This document shows positions 35,465 through 46,011 of a stretch of 64,000 bases of DNA, piece by piece. Within the stretch, counting starts at the first letter, position 1; each line of letters begins with the position of its first letter. The stretch comes from Kitasatospora aureofaciens (GTDB lineage Bacteria > Actinomycetota > Actinomycetes > Streptomycetales > Streptomycetaceae), in assembly GCA_000720845.1 (NCBI GenBank), contig JODU01000018.1, positions 62,001 to 126,000 of the forward strand, read 5' to 3'. The notes beneath the pieces are model-generated. The model was not told where the DNA came from, did no database searches, and was given only the letters and a program-made list of their open reading frames with translations. The translations under genes and the position numbers were made by a program.

Positions 35465-36265
35465 TCACTTGGTGACGCCCGCGTCCTTCAGCGCCTTCTG
35501 CCACGCGTCGGGCGTGCTCGGGGTCTCGATCACCTTGTCGTTGATCTTGATGGTCGGGGTCGACTGGACGCCCTCGGCCTTGTCGAAGGACTTGCTCATC
35601 CGCATCGCCCAGGCGTCGTAGGTGCCCTTCTCCACGGCGTCCTGGAACTTCTTGTTGTTCTTCAGCGCGTCGACCGTGTTCGCCACCTTGATCAGGTAGT
35701 CGTCCTTGGCGAACTCGTCGGTCGACTCCTCCGGGTGGTACTCGGTGGAGTACAGCGCGGTCTTGTAGTCGACGAACGCCTCGGGGCTGACGTTCAGCGC
35801 CGCGCCGAGCGCGCTCAGCGCGTTCTTCGAGCCCTCGCCGCCCAGATTGCCGTCGAGGAAGGTGCCGATCGTGAAGGACAGCTTGTAGTCGCCGTCCTCC
35901 ATGCCCTTGTTGACGGTCTCGCCGATGCTCTGCTCCATCGCCGCGCAGCCCGGGCAGCGCGGGTCCTCGTAGAGGTGGATGACGTTGTCGGACTTCGACT
36001 CGCCCATGACGACGGTGGTGCCGTCCTTGCCGGAGGTGTTGGCCGGGGCCACCACCTTCGCCTCGGCGGCCTTGTCCCAGCCGCTCGGCTTGTTTCCCTG
36101 CACGACGGCGTAGCTGATGCCGCCGGCTATCGCCAGCACGCCGACGATGGAGGCGGCCACGATGACCTGCCGCCTGACCTTGTCGCGCTTGGCCTGACGC
36201 TCGCGCTCCTGGCGCAGGCGCTCACGGGCCGCCGTCTTCGCCGCCTGGCTGTTCCGCTTGCTCAT
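35465..36265 (-). CDS. DsbA-like membrane-anchored thioredoxin-fold protein
   Basis: 266 aa. A basic, Arg/Lys/Gln-rich cytoplasmic tail (about 1-32), one membrane helix (VIVAASIVGVLAIAGGISYAVVQ), then an extracytoplasmic thioredoxin fold with the CPGC active site in EDPRCPGCAAMEQS and a cis-Pro loop near GVQSTPTIKIND. It likely oxidises or isomerises exported thiols. ATG 36265 has GGAGAGA 8 nt upstream. The next gene on the same strand encodes a membrane protein that may be its partner. Confidence 0.88.
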   Translation of the reverse strand: MSKRNSQAAKTAARERLRQERERQAKRDKVRRQVIVAASIVGVLAIAGGISYAVVQGNKPSGWDKAAEAKVVAPANTSGKDGTTVVMGESKSDNVIHLYEDPRCPGCAAMEQSIGETVNKGMEDGDYKLSFTIGTFLDGNLGGEGSKNALSALGAALNVSPEAFVDYKTALYSTEYHPEESTDEFAKDDYLIKVANTVDALKNNKKFQDAVEKGTYDAWAMRMSKSFDKAEGVQSTPTIKINDKVIETPSTPDAWQKALKDAGVTK

Positions 36266-36365
36266 GTTGGTGATCTCTCCGGGGACGCGCACACGGGGGT
36301 GTGCGGAAGTACGTACGGGGGACTGCCGTGCTCGGTGGTGCTCGTGCGACCCGGCCGGTGCCGGG

Positions 36366-37076
36366 TCAGACGAGGGCGACGACCGGGTACGGCGGTCCGC
36401 GACGTCCCAGGGAGTGGGTGAGGATCCGCTCGCGGGCGCCGGCGGTGCGGCGGGCCGGGGGAGCGGGGCGGCGCATCGCCGGGGCCCGGCGTACGCCCAC
36501 GGCCGCGACGGCGAGCAGCAGCGGCCGGAAGGTGGTCGCGGCCACCGCGCCGAGCAGCTGGGCCAGCGCCCGTTCGCCGCGCCGCAGCCAGGCCGCCGCG
36601 AGCAGTCCGACGCCGACGTGCGCGCCCAGCAGCAGCCAGGCGGTGCCGGGGGCGGCCTGGGCCAGCACCGACGCCATCCGGTCGGTCTCGGCTCCGGTCA
36701 CCCGGGTCAGCGGCGCGGTCACCCCGGCGTGGATGCCGGTGCCGTCGCCGCACAGCACGTCGAAGCCGACCGAGCGCAGCGGGCCCGCGACCGGGCCGCC
36801 CGCCCGGCCGTAGCAGACGTGCTGGCCGGTGGTGAAGACCGTGTCGGCGGCCAGCTCCAGCGGGATCAGCAGGGCGGCGATCCGCCCGAAGCCGCGCTCG
36901 CGCCGCCCGGCCAGGGCGTACGCGATCAGGAACACGGCGGCGGCCACCGCTGCCACCGTGGGCAGCGGCAGCGGAACCCCGGACAGCAGCACGTGCGACG
37001 CGGTGCTGAGGGTCACGGCGAGTGCCGTGAACAGCGCCGCGCGTACGGCTCTGAGCGGGGTTCCGGATATGTCCAT
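36366..37076 (-). CDS. Integral membrane protein of unknown function
   Basis: About 236 aa, with five or six hydrophobic helices, and a short basic tail rich in Pro/Arg at the C terminus. I do not recognise a family. It lies 100 nt upstream of the DsbA-like gene on the same strand, so the two may be cotranscribed; a role in thiol electron transfer would be a guess. Two cysteines (HVCYG, VLCGDG) lie between helices. ATG 37076 is the first start fitting the hydrophobic profile; no ribosome site is evident. Confidence 0.7.
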   Translation of the reverse strand: MDISGTPLRAVRAALFTALAVTLSTASHVLLSGVPLPLPTVAAVAAAVFLIAYALAGRRERGFGRIAALLIPLELAADTVFTTGQHVCYGRAGGPVAGPLRSVGFDVLCGDGTGIHAGVTAPLTRVTGAETDRMASVLAQAAPGTAWLLLGAHVGVGLLAAAWLRRGERALAQLLGAVAATTFRPLLLAVAAVGVRRAPAMRRPAPPARRTAGARERILTHSLGRRGPPYPVVALV

Positions 37077-37146
37077 AGCAGTAGAAGAGTGTGTCACGGG
37101 GTCCGGTAAGGGACCCCTAAAGGCTTCCTGTGAGAGTACCGACAGG

Positions 37147-37169
37147 CCCGGGCCCGCTACAGGCCCGGG
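37147..37169 (-). terminator. Small GC-rich hairpin at the DUF2252 stop
   Basis: 8-bp arms (37147-37154, 37162-37169) around a 7-nt loop that contains the stop codon of the DUF2252 gene. Possible terminator, no U tract. Confidence 0.35.
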
Positions 37170-38497
37170 ATCCGGCCGTTGCGGAACAGGTCGACGAAGG
37201 TCTGGTGGTCGGCACGCGCGCGTGCGCCGTAGCGGTGTGCGAAGTCGACCAGCAGGGGCGCGAAGCCCTCCTCGTCGGCCGCGATCGCCGCGTCGATGGC
37301 CCGCTCGGTCGAGAACGGCACCAGGGACTCCCCGGACTGGTCGTCGGCCGCCGCGTGCATGGTCGCGGTGGCCCGGCCCAGGTCGGCGACGACCTCGGCG
37401 ATCTCCTCCGGGTCGTCGATGTCGCCCCAGTCCAGGTCGACGGCGTACGGCGAGACCTCGGCGACCAGCTGGCCGGCGCCGTCCAGCTCGGTCCAGCCCA
37501 GCCACGGGTCGGCGTGCGCCTGGAGGGCGCGCTGGGAGATCACCGTGCGGTGGCCCTCGTGCTGGAAGTAGTCCCGGATGGACTGGTCGGTGATGTGCCG
37601 GGAGACGGCCGGGGTCTGGGCCTGCTTGATGTAGATCACGACGTCGTTCTCCAGGGCGTCGCTGTTGCCCTCCAGCAGGATGTTGTACGAGGGCAGGCCG
37701 GCCGAGCCGATGCCGATGCCCCGGCGGCCGACGACGTCCTTCACGCGGTAGGAGTCCGGGCGGGCCAGGGAGGACTCGGGGAGCGTCTCCAGGTACCCGT
37801 CGAAGGCCGCGAGCACCTTGTAGCGCGTGGCGGCGTCCAGCTCGATGGAACCGCCGCCGGGGGCGAAGCGGCGCTCGAAGTCACGGATCTCGGTCATCGA
37901 GTCCAGCAGCCCGAAGCGGGTCAGCGAGCGGGCCACCCGCAGCGCGCCCAGCAGCGGGCCCTCCGCGGTGTCCAGCGTGAACGGCGGCACCTCGTCGCTC
38001 TTGGCGCCGGTGGCCAGGGCGTGGATCCGCTCGCGGTACGCACCCGCGTAGACCCGGACCAGCTCGGTGATCTGCTCGTCGCTGAGCGCCTTGGCGTACC
38101 CGATCAGCGCCACGGAGGCGGCGAAGCGCTTGAGGTCCCAGGTGAAGGGGCCGACGTAGGCCTCGTCGAAGTCGTTGACGTTGAAGATCAGCCGGCCGGT
38201 GGAGTCCATGTACGTGCCGAAGTTCTCCGCGTGGAGGTCGCCGTGGATCCACACCCGGGAGGTCCGCTCGTCCAGGTAGGCGCCGCCCGGCTGATCACCG
38301 AACTCCGGATCCTCGGTCAAATCGCGGTAAAAGAGGCCGGCGGTGCCGCGGTAGAACGCGAAGGCGGAGGCCGCCATCTTCCGGAACTTCACGCGGAACG
38401 CCGCGGGATCCGCGGCCAGCAGCTGGCCGAAGGCGGTGTCGAAGACGGCGAGGATCTCCTCGCCGCGGTGCTCCTCGTTGAGCTGCGGGACCGACAT
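37157..38497 (-). CDS. DUF2252 family protein
   Basis: About 446 aa. The conserved core reads VWIHGDLHAENFGTYMDSTGRLIFNVNDFDEA, resembling the catalytic loop and DFD-type motif of aminoglycoside-phosphotransferase-like kinases, so an ATP-dependent activity is plausible but unproven. No membrane segments. ATG 38497 has GGAGG 8 nt upstream. It is divergent from dnaE, with 202 nt between the starts. Confidence 0.85.
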   Translation of the reverse strand: MSVPQLNEEHRGEEILAVFDTAFGQLLAADPAAFRVKFRKMAASAFAFYRGTAGLFYRDLTEDPEFGDQPGGAYLDERTSRVWIHGDLHAENFGTYMDSTGRLIFNVNDFDEAYVGPFTWDLKRFAASVALIGYAKALSDEQITELVRVYAGAYRERIHALATGAKSDEVPPFTLDTAEGPLLGALRVARSLTRFGLLDSMTEIRDFERRFAPGGGSIELDAATRYKVLAAFDGYLETLPESSLARPDSYRVKDVVGRRGIGIGSAGLPSYNILLEGNSDALENDVVIYIKQAQTPAVSRHITDQSIRDYFQHEGHRTVISQRALQAHADPWLGWTELDGAGQLVAEVSPYAVDLDWGDIDDPEEIAEVVADLGRATATMHAAADDQSGESLVPFSTERAIDAAIAADEEGFAPLLVDFAHRYGARARADHQTFVDLFRNGRIPGL

Positions 38498-38699
38498 GCC
38501 TGGTGCCTCCTGGTGCGGGTGGTGCCTCACGGATGGAGCGGATCTCCACTCGGGCCAACGTTCGAGCCGGAGCGGGAGTGCCCGCCCCAGAAGGTACGCG
38601 TGGTGGGCCTCGGAGTGTCAGTGGCGAGGCATAGACTTCGACGCTGACCCCCCGGACCGACCGCCGTCAGTCGTCCCCAGTTTTCCCAGGAGGCCGCAC

Positions 38700-41600
38700 G
38701 TGTCCAAGCCGCCGTTCACGCACCTGCACGTCCACACCCAGTACTCGCTGCTGGACGGTGCCGCGCGGCTCAAGGACATGTTCGACGCCTGCAACGAGAT
38801 GGGCATGACGCACATCGCCATGTCCGACCACGGCAACCTGCACGGGGCGTACGACTTCTTCCACTCCGCGAAGAAGGCCGGAGTCACCCCGATCATCGGG
38901 ATCGAGGCGTATGTCGCCCCCGAGTCCCGGCGCAACAAGCGCAAGATCCAGTGGGGTCAGCCGCACCAGAAGCGGGACGACGTGTCCGGTTCCGGCGGCT
39001 ACACCCACAAGACCATGTGGGCGACGAACAGCACGGGACTGCACAACCTCTTCCGCCTCTCCTCCGACGCGTACGCCGAGGGCTGGCTGCAGAAGTGGCC
39101 CCGGATGGACAAGGAGACCATCAGCCAGTGGTCCGAGGGCATCGTCGCCTCCACCGGCTGCCCCTCCGGCGAGGTGCAGACCCGGCTGCGCCTGGGCCAC
39201 TTCGACGAGGCCCTGAAGGCCGCCGCCGACTACCAGGACATCTTCGGCAAGGACCGCTACTTCCTGGAGCTGATGGACCACGGCATCGAGATCGAGCACC
39301 GGGTCCGCGACGGACTCCTGGAGATCGGCAAGAAGCTCGGCATCCCGCCGCTGGTCACCAACGACTCGCACTACACCTACGCGCACGAGGCGACCGCCCA
39401 CGACGCGCTGCTGTGCATCCAGACCGGCAAGAACCTCTCCGATCCGGACCGCTTCCGCTTCGACGGCACCGGCTACTACCTGAAGTCGACGGACGAGATG
39501 TACGCCATCGACTCCTCCGACGCCTGGCAGGAGGGCTGCGCCAACACGCGCCTGATCGCCGAGATGATCGACACGACCGGCATGTTCGAGAAGCGCGACC
39601 TCATGCCGAAGTTCGACATCCCCGAGGGCTACACCGAGATCACCTGGTTCCAGGAGGAGGTGCGCCGCGGCATGGCGCGCCGCTTCCCCGGCGGCGTCCC
39701 CGAGGACCGCCAGAAGCAGGCCGAGTACGAGATGGACGTCATCATCCAGATGGGGTTCCCGGGCTACTTCCTCGTGGTCGCCGACTTCATCATGTGGGCC
39801 AAGAACCAGGGCATCGCGGTCGGCCCCGGCCGAGGCTCGGCGGCCGGTTCGATCGTGGCGTACGCGATGGGCATCACCGACCTCGACCCGATCCCGCACG
39901 GCCTGATCTTCGAGCGGTTCCTCAACCCCGAGCGCGTCTCCATGCCCGACGTCGACATCGACTTCGACGAGCGCAGGCGCGTCGAGGTGATCAGGTACGT
40001 GACCGAGAAGTACGGCGCCGACAAGGTCGCCATGATCGGCACGTACGGCAAGATCAAGGCGAAGAACGCCATCAAGGACTCCGCGCGCGTGCTGGGCTAT
40101 CCGTACGCGATGGGCGACCGGCTCACCAAGGCCATGCCCGCCGACGTCCTCGGCAAGGGCATCGACCTCAACGGCATCACGGACCCGACGCACCCGCGCT
40201 ACAGCGAGGCCGGCGAGATCCGCTCGATGTACGAGAACGAGCCGGACGTGAAGAAGGTCATCGACACCGCCAAGGGCGTCGAGGGCCTGGTGAGGCAGAT
40301 GGGCGTGCACGCGGCCGGCGTGATCATGTCCAGCGAGCCCATCGTCGACCACGCCCCGATCTGGGTGCGGCACACCGACGGCGTGACCATCACGCAGTGG
40401 GACTACCCGCAGTGCGAGTCGCTCGGCCTGCTGAAGATGGACTTCCTCGGCCTGCGCAACCTCACGATCATGGACGACGCCGTCAAGATGGTGAAGTCCA
40501 ACAAGGGCATCGACCTCGACCTGCTGTCGCTGCCGCTGGACGACCCCAAGACCTTCGAACTGCTGCAACGCGGCGACACGCTCGGCGTCTTCCAGTTCGA
40601 CGGCGGTCCGATGCGCTCCCTGCTGCGGCTGATGAAGCCCGACAACTTCGAAGACATCTCCGCCGTCTCCGCGCTCTACCGTCCCGGCCCCATGGGCATG
40701 GACTCGCACACCAACTACGCGCTGCGCAAGAACGGCCTCCAGGAGATCACGCCGATCCACAAGGAGCTGGAGGAGCCCCTCCAGGAGGTCCTCGCGGTCA
40801 CCTACGGCCTGATCGTCTACCAGGAGCAGGTGCAGAAGGCCGCCCAGATCATCGCGGGCTACTCGCTCGGCGAGGCCGACATCCTGCGCCGCGTGATGGG
40901 CAAGAAGAAGCCGGACGAACTGGCGAAGAACTTCGTCCTCTTCCAGGCCGGAGCCAGGAAGAACGGCTACAGCGACGAGGCCATCCAGGCCCTGTGGGAC
41001 GTGCTGGTCCCCTTCGCCGGCTACGCCTTCAACAAGGCGCACTCGGCCGCGTACGGGCTGGTCTCCTACTGGACCGGCTACCTGAAGGCGAACTACCCGG
41101 CCGAGTACATGGCCGCCCTGCTCACCTCGGTCAAGGACGACAAGGACAAGTCGGCCGTCTACCTGAACGAGTGCCGCCGCATGGGCATCAAGGTGCTGCC
41201 GCCCAACGTCAACGAGTCCATGGCGAACTTCGCCGCGCAGGGCGACGACGTGATCCTCTTCGGCCTCTCCGCCGTGCGCAACGTCGGCACCAACGTCGTC
41301 GAGTCGATCATCAAGTGCCGCAAGGCCAAGGGGAAGTACGCGTCCTTCCCCGACTACCTGGACAAGGTGGAGGCGGTCGTCTGCAACAAGCGGACGACGG
41401 AGTCGCTGATCAAGGCCGGCGCCTTCGACGAGATGGGGCACACCCGCAAGGGCCTCACCGCGCAGTACGAGCCGATGATCGACAACGTGGTCGCGGTCAA
41501 GCGCAAGGAGGCCGAGGGCCAGTTCGACCTCTTCGGCGGCATGGGCGACGAGCAGAACGACGAGCCCGGCTTCGGACTCGACGTCGTCTTCGGCGAGGAC

Positions 41601-42239
41601 GAGTGGGACAAGACCTACCTCCTCGCCCAGGAGCGGGAGATGCTCGGCCTCTACGTCTCCGACCACCCGCTCTTCGGCCTGGAGCACGTGCTGTCCGACA
41701 AGGCGGACGCGGGCATCTCCCAGCTCACCGGCGGTGACTTCGGCGACGGCGCGGTCGTCACCATCGGCGGCATCATCTCCGGTCTCCAGCGCAAGATGAC
41801 CAAGCAGGGCAACGCCTGGGCCATCGCCACCGTCGAGGACCTCGCCGGCTCGCTGGAGTGCATGTTCTTCCCGGCGACGTACCAGCTGGTGTCCACCCAA
41901 CTGGTCGAGGACGCCGTGGTGTTCGTCAAGGGACGCCTCGACAAGCGGGAGGACGTGCCCCGGCTGGTCGCGATGGAGCTGATGGTTCCCGACCTGTCCA
42001 ACGCGGGCACCAACGCGCCCGTCGTCCTCACCATCCCGGCGACCCGCGTCACCCCGCCGATGGTCAGCAGGCTCGGGGAGATCCTCACCCACCACCGCGG
42101 CGACAGCGAGGTGCGGATCAAGCTCCAGGGGCCGACGAAGACGACGGTGCTGCGCCTGGACCGGCACCGGGTGAAGCCCGATCCGGCGCTGTTCGGCGAC
42201 CTGAAGGTGCTGCTCGGACCGTCCTGCCTGGCGGGCTGA
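38700..42239 (+). CDS. dnaE: Replicative DNA polymerase III alpha subunit
   Basis: 1,179 aa. The order is PHP domain (HLHVHTQYSLLDG, AMSDHGNLHGAYDF), C-family polymerase palm and fingers with catalytic aspartates in MPDVDIDFDERRR, a helix-hairpin-helix segment, and an OB-fold domain near residue 1,010 (VTIGGIISGLQRKMTKQGNAWAIATVEDL). The PHP metal ligands appear intact, so proofreading as in other actinobacterial DnaE1 is likely. GTG 38700 has GGAGG 6 nt upstream; the frame is open upstream only through non-coding DNA. Terminator at 42253-42286. Confidence 0.96.
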   Translation: MSKPPFTHLHVHTQYSLLDGAARLKDMFDACNEMGMTHIAMSDHGNLHGAYDFFHSAKKAGVTPIIGIEAYVAPESRRNKRKIQWGQPHQKRDDVSGSGGYTHKTMWATNSTGLHNLFRLSSDAYAEGWLQKWPRMDKETISQWSEGIVASTGCPSGEVQTRLRLGHFDEALKAAADYQDIFGKDRYFLELMDHGIEIEHRVRDGLLEIGKKLGIPPLVTNDSHYTYAHEATAHDALLCIQTGKNLSDPDRFRFDGTGYYLKSTDEMYAIDSSDAWQEGCANTRLIAEMIDTTGMFEKRDLMPKFDIPEGYTEITWFQEEVRRGMARRFPGGVPEDRQKQAEYEMDVIIQMGFPGYFLVVADFIMWAKNQGIAVGPGRGSAAGSIVAYAMGITDLDPIPHGLIFERFLNPERVSMPDVDIDFDERRRVEVIRYVTEKYGADKVAMIGTYGKIKAKNAIKDSARVLGYPYAMGDRLTKAMPADVLGKGIDLNGITDPTHPRYSEAGEIRSMYENEPDVKKVIDTAKGVEGLVRQMGVHAAGVIMSSEPIVDHAPIWVRHTDGVTITQWDYPQCESLGLLKMDFLGLRNLTIMDDAVKMVKSNKGIDLDLLSLPLDDPKTFELLQRGDTLGVFQFDGGPMRSLLRLMKPDNFEDISAVSALYRPGPMGMDSHTNYALRKNGLQEITPIHKELEEPLQEVLAVTYGLIVYQEQVQKAAQIIAGYSLGEADILRRVMGKKKPDELAKNFVLFQAGARKNGYSDEAIQALWDVLVPFAGYAFNKAHSAAYGLVSYWTGYLKANYPAEYMAALLTSVKDDKDKSAVYLNECRRMGIKVLPPNVNESMANFAAQGDDVILFGLSAVRNVGTNVVESIIKCRKAKGKYASFPDYLDKVEAVVCNKRTTESLIKAGAFDEMGHTRKGLTAQYEPMIDNVVAVKRKEAEGQFDLFGGMGDEQNDEPGFGLDVVFGEDEWDKTYLLAQEREMLGLYVSDHPLFGLEHVLSDKADAGISQLTGGDFGDGAVVTIGGIISGLQRKMTKQGNAWAIATVEDLAGSLECMFFPATYQLVSTQLVEDAVVFVKGRLDKREDVPRLVAMELMVPDLSNAGTNAPVVLTIPATRVTPPMVSRLGEILTHHRGDSEVRIKLQGPTKTTVLRLDRHRVKPDPALFGDLKVLLGPSCLAG

Positions 42240-42252
42240 GCGGAGAAACCAG

Positions 42253-42286
42253 CGAGGGGCGCCCCCGGTTGCCGGGTGCGCCCCTC
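42253..42286. terminator. Terminator between dnaE and the 55-aa gene
   Basis: 10-bp outer stem (42253-42262, 42277-42286) and a 5-bp inner stem with a small loop. It sits between convergent stops and can serve both genes. Confidence 0.82.
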
Positions 42287-42296
42287 GTCGTGGACG

Positions 42297-42464
42297 TTAG
42301 TTGTGGCCGAAGCGCTTCTGCCGCTTGCGGGACGCCGCGTCACCGGGCGTCGTCAGCTGCGGGGAGTGCTGCTCCTCGCGGTCCAGTACGGCCGACTCGG
42401 CGGCCTGCGGGGAGCGCTCGGCCTGGGGCTGCTTACGATCACGGTTGTTCTTGTTCTTGGCCAT
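42297..42464 (-). CDS. Small basic protein of 55 residues
   Basis: The sequence begins MAKNKNNRDRKQPQAERSP and ends SRKRQKRFGHN. It is hydrophilic with basic ends, has no membrane segment and no Cys, and is probably disordered. It has an exceptionally good ribosome site (AGGAGGT, 8 nt before ATG 42464) and a terminator immediately after the TAA stop, which together make it a real and well-translated gene. I believe it is conserved among streptomycetes but know no function. Nucleic-acid or ribosome binding would fit the charge; that is inference. Confidence 0.8.
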   Translation of the reverse strand: MAKNKNNRDRKQPQAERSPQAAESAVLDREEQHSPQLTTPGDAASRKRQKRFGHN

Positions 42465-42688
42465 GGTGATCTACCTCCTGAGGGGGATCTAGGGGCCAGG
42501 GCCGGAACCAGATTCACATAGCCCAACAAAGAACGCATATCGGGCAATTACCGTCCGTGACGCGGCTCGACGGAGCGCGGGGCGCCGAAACGCCACGCCG
42601 AAGATCGAGTTCGGGCCGTTAACCTCCGCGCGGTCGGGCAGACTCGAAGCAAGCCCGAAGCAAACCTCCCGGAAAGAGGGTGGATCGC

Positions 42689-43903
42689 GTGGACCGCTGC
42701 ATCGTCCTGGTGGACGCCGGGTATCTGCTGGGGGCCGCCGCGAGTCTCCTGGCGGGAGAGCCCTCGCGCTCGCGCATCACCGTCGACCACGCCGCCCTCA
42801 TCCAGGGGTTGCGCGACCGCGCCGAGTCCGACACGCAGCAGCCCCTGCTGCGCATCTACTGGTTCGACGGTGCCCCCGACCGCGTCCCGCAGCCCGAACA
42901 CCGGCGGCTGCGCGTGATGCCCCGGGTCACCGTCCGGCTCGGTGCCCTCACCCGCAGTGACGGCCGCTGGGCGCAGAAGGGCGTGGACGCCGCCATGCAC
43001 GCCGAGCTGACCGAGCTGGCCCGCAACCGCGCCTGCTCCGACGTCGTCCTGGTCACCGGCGACGGCGACCTGCTGCCCGGCATGATGGCCGCCAAGGAGC
43101 ACGGCGTCGCCGTCCACCTGTGGGCCGTTCAGGCCGCCGACGGCGACTACAACCAGTCCGAGGACCTGGTCGCCGAGGCCGACGAACGCCGCGTCCTGGA
43201 CCGTACGTGGATCACGAAGGCCGTACGCGCCAAGGAGCTGGGCGGCATCTGCGCGCCGCCGCCCGTGCCCCGCCCCGAGATCGCCGCGATCCTCTCCGCG
43301 CCGCTGCCCGAGTCCGCCCTCTCCGCCGCCCAGCGGCCCGCCGAGACGCCCGAGCACCCCACCACGTCCGCCGCGGGGCAGGGCGGCACCACCGACGAGC
43401 GGGTGCCGCCCGCCAAGGGCGTCCCCACCCCCAAGGACCTCGCCGCCCTGCGCGCCCCCGGCCCCCACCCCGCCCCGCAGCCGGCCAACGCCACCCTGCG
43501 CTGGTCCTCCGACAAGGGCTGGGTCGACCGGCCCGCGGCCGAGCCGTCCGAGGCCGCCTCGCTGCCGACGCTGGCCCAGCTCACCACGGCCGAGCAGCGC
43601 TGGGCCGACCGCGAGGAGGACATCACCACGGTCGGCGGCGACCCGTACGAGGTGGGACAGGTCTTCGCCCGGCGCTGGCTCGAACGCCTCGGCGACCACG
43701 GCCACCTGCAGAAACTGTCCGGTATGTACCCGCGCATCCCGCACCGCGTCGACGGGGAGCTGCTGCGCTACGCGGCCCGCTTCGGGCTGCTCGCCCACAA
43801 GGACGACCAGATCGACGAGCACGACCGGTACGCCATCCGGGCCGGTTTCTGGCGCGAGATCGACGTGCGCACGGCGACCGAACGCACTCCCGCCGCCGAG
43901 TGA
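42689..43903 (+). CDS. NYN-domain (PIN-like) putative ribonuclease
   Basis: About 404 aa. The N-terminal NYN domain shows its acidic residues in order: IVLVDAGYLLGAA, KGVDAAMHAELTEL and VVLVTGDGDLLPGM. A Pro/Ala-rich linker (about 200-285) leads to a C-terminal helical domain (about 305-400, GGDPYEVGQVFARRWLERLG to AGFWREID) that could bind RNA, as OST-HTH modules do. NYN proteins are metal-dependent nucleases, mostly of RNA. GTG 42689 is preferred to 42680 because the GAGG site would be too close for the latter. It stands alone. Confidence 0.8.
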   Translation: MDRCIVLVDAGYLLGAAASLLAGEPSRSRITVDHAALIQGLRDRAESDTQQPLLRIYWFDGAPDRVPQPEHRRLRVMPRVTVRLGALTRSDGRWAQKGVDAAMHAELTELARNRACSDVVLVTGDGDLLPGMMAAKEHGVAVHLWAVQAADGDYNQSEDLVAEADERRVLDRTWITKAVRAKELGGICAPPPVPRPEIAAILSAPLPESALSAAQRPAETPEHPTTSAAGQGGTTDERVPPAKGVPTPKDLAALRAPGPHPAPQPANATLRWSSDKGWVDRPAAEPSEAASLPTLAQLTTAEQRWADREEDITTVGGDPYEVGQVFARRWLERLGDHGHLQKLSGMYPRIPHRVDGELLRYAARFGLLAHKDDQIDEHDRYAIRAGFWREIDVRTATERTPAAE

Positions 43904-44025
43904 GACGCCCCGGCGCTCCCCGGCGAGACCGGGTGCTCCCCGGCCGGACCGACACCTGCTGAATCGACACTTATGGGCGGACCCGGGAGCGGGTCGGGGG
44001 GACCGACCCCGTAGTCTCCTCCCTT

Positions 44026-45041
<1,016 letters not shown>

Positions 45042-45045
<4 letters not shown>

Positions 45046-45977
45046 GCACGCGAGCGGTGAGAACACCGGCCGCCGCATCCGTACCCGTCGGGGCGACCGT
45101 CCCGGCCGGGGCGACCGCTTCGAACGACCCGAGCGAAGGGGAGCTGCGCGACGTGAGTGTCGTACCCGCCGATGCCCTGCGGGGTGCCGCCCCGGCAGCC
45201 GAGGGGCGGCGTGTGGCCGGCCCGGCCGAGCTGGGGCCCAGGGCACGGCTGTGGCCCTCCTTGGTGGCCGTGTACCGGGCGCAGCTGTCCCGGGCACGGG
45301 TCGCGCGCATCCCGCTGCTGTTCGTGGCGACCTTCCAATCGGTCGGCATCATGATCCTGATGCGCGGCGTCGTGGACGGCGGCGGCGAGGCACGGGCCGT
45401 GGTCGCCGGGTCCGCGGTGCTCGTCGTGGCCTTCGTCGCGCTGAACCTCCTCGCCCAGTACTTCGGCCAGCTGCGCGCCAGCGGCGGCCTCGACCACTAC
45501 GCGACCCTGCCGGTGCCGCCCGCCGCGGTGGTGCTGGGCGCGGCGGGCGCCTACGCGTCCTTCACCGTGCCGGGGACCGTGGTGACGGCGGTGTTCGGGT
45601 GCCTGCTGTTCGGGCTGCCCATGACCCACCTGTGGGTGCTGGTGGCCGTGATCCCGCTCGCGGGCGCCGCCCTCGCCGGACTGGGCGCGGCGCTGGGCCT
45701 GCTCGCCCCCCGGCCCGAGTTCGCCACGCTCCTCGGCCAGCTCGGCATGTCGGCGGCCCTGCTCCTCGGCGTGCTGCCGCCCGAGCGGATGCCGCAGGTG
45801 GTCCGCCTGGCCCGGGACCTGCTGCCCTCCACGTACGGCGTGGAGGCCTTCGCGCGCACCTTCGGCGAGCGGCCCGACTGGGGCTTCGTCCTCGGCGACC
45901 TCGCGGTGTGCGCCGCGGTCGGGGTGATCTCGCTGGCGGTGGCGACCTGGGCGTACCGCCGGGCCGCCGTCCGGTGA
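45042..45977 (+). CDS. ABC-2 type transporter permease
   Basis: About 311 aa. An unusually long hydrophilic N terminus (about 75 residues, Ala/Pro/Val-rich) is followed by six helices, typical of ABC-2 permeases (VARIPLLFVATFQSVGIMILMRGVVDG, LNLLAQYFGQLRASGGLDHYATLPVP, LLPSTYGVEAFARTFGERPDWGF). GTG 45042 overlaps the ATPase stop by GTGA; the alternative GTG 45153 would remove much of the odd N terminus. Confidence 0.88.
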
Positions 45978-46011
45978 CGCGCCGCACAGGCGGGTTTGGC
46001 ACGATGGCACG

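Noticed and set aside
38667..42167. 1,166-residue open frame antisense to dnaE
   Set aside because: dnaE is certain. The antisense frame is His/Asp/Val-rich without motifs, a codon-bias artefact.
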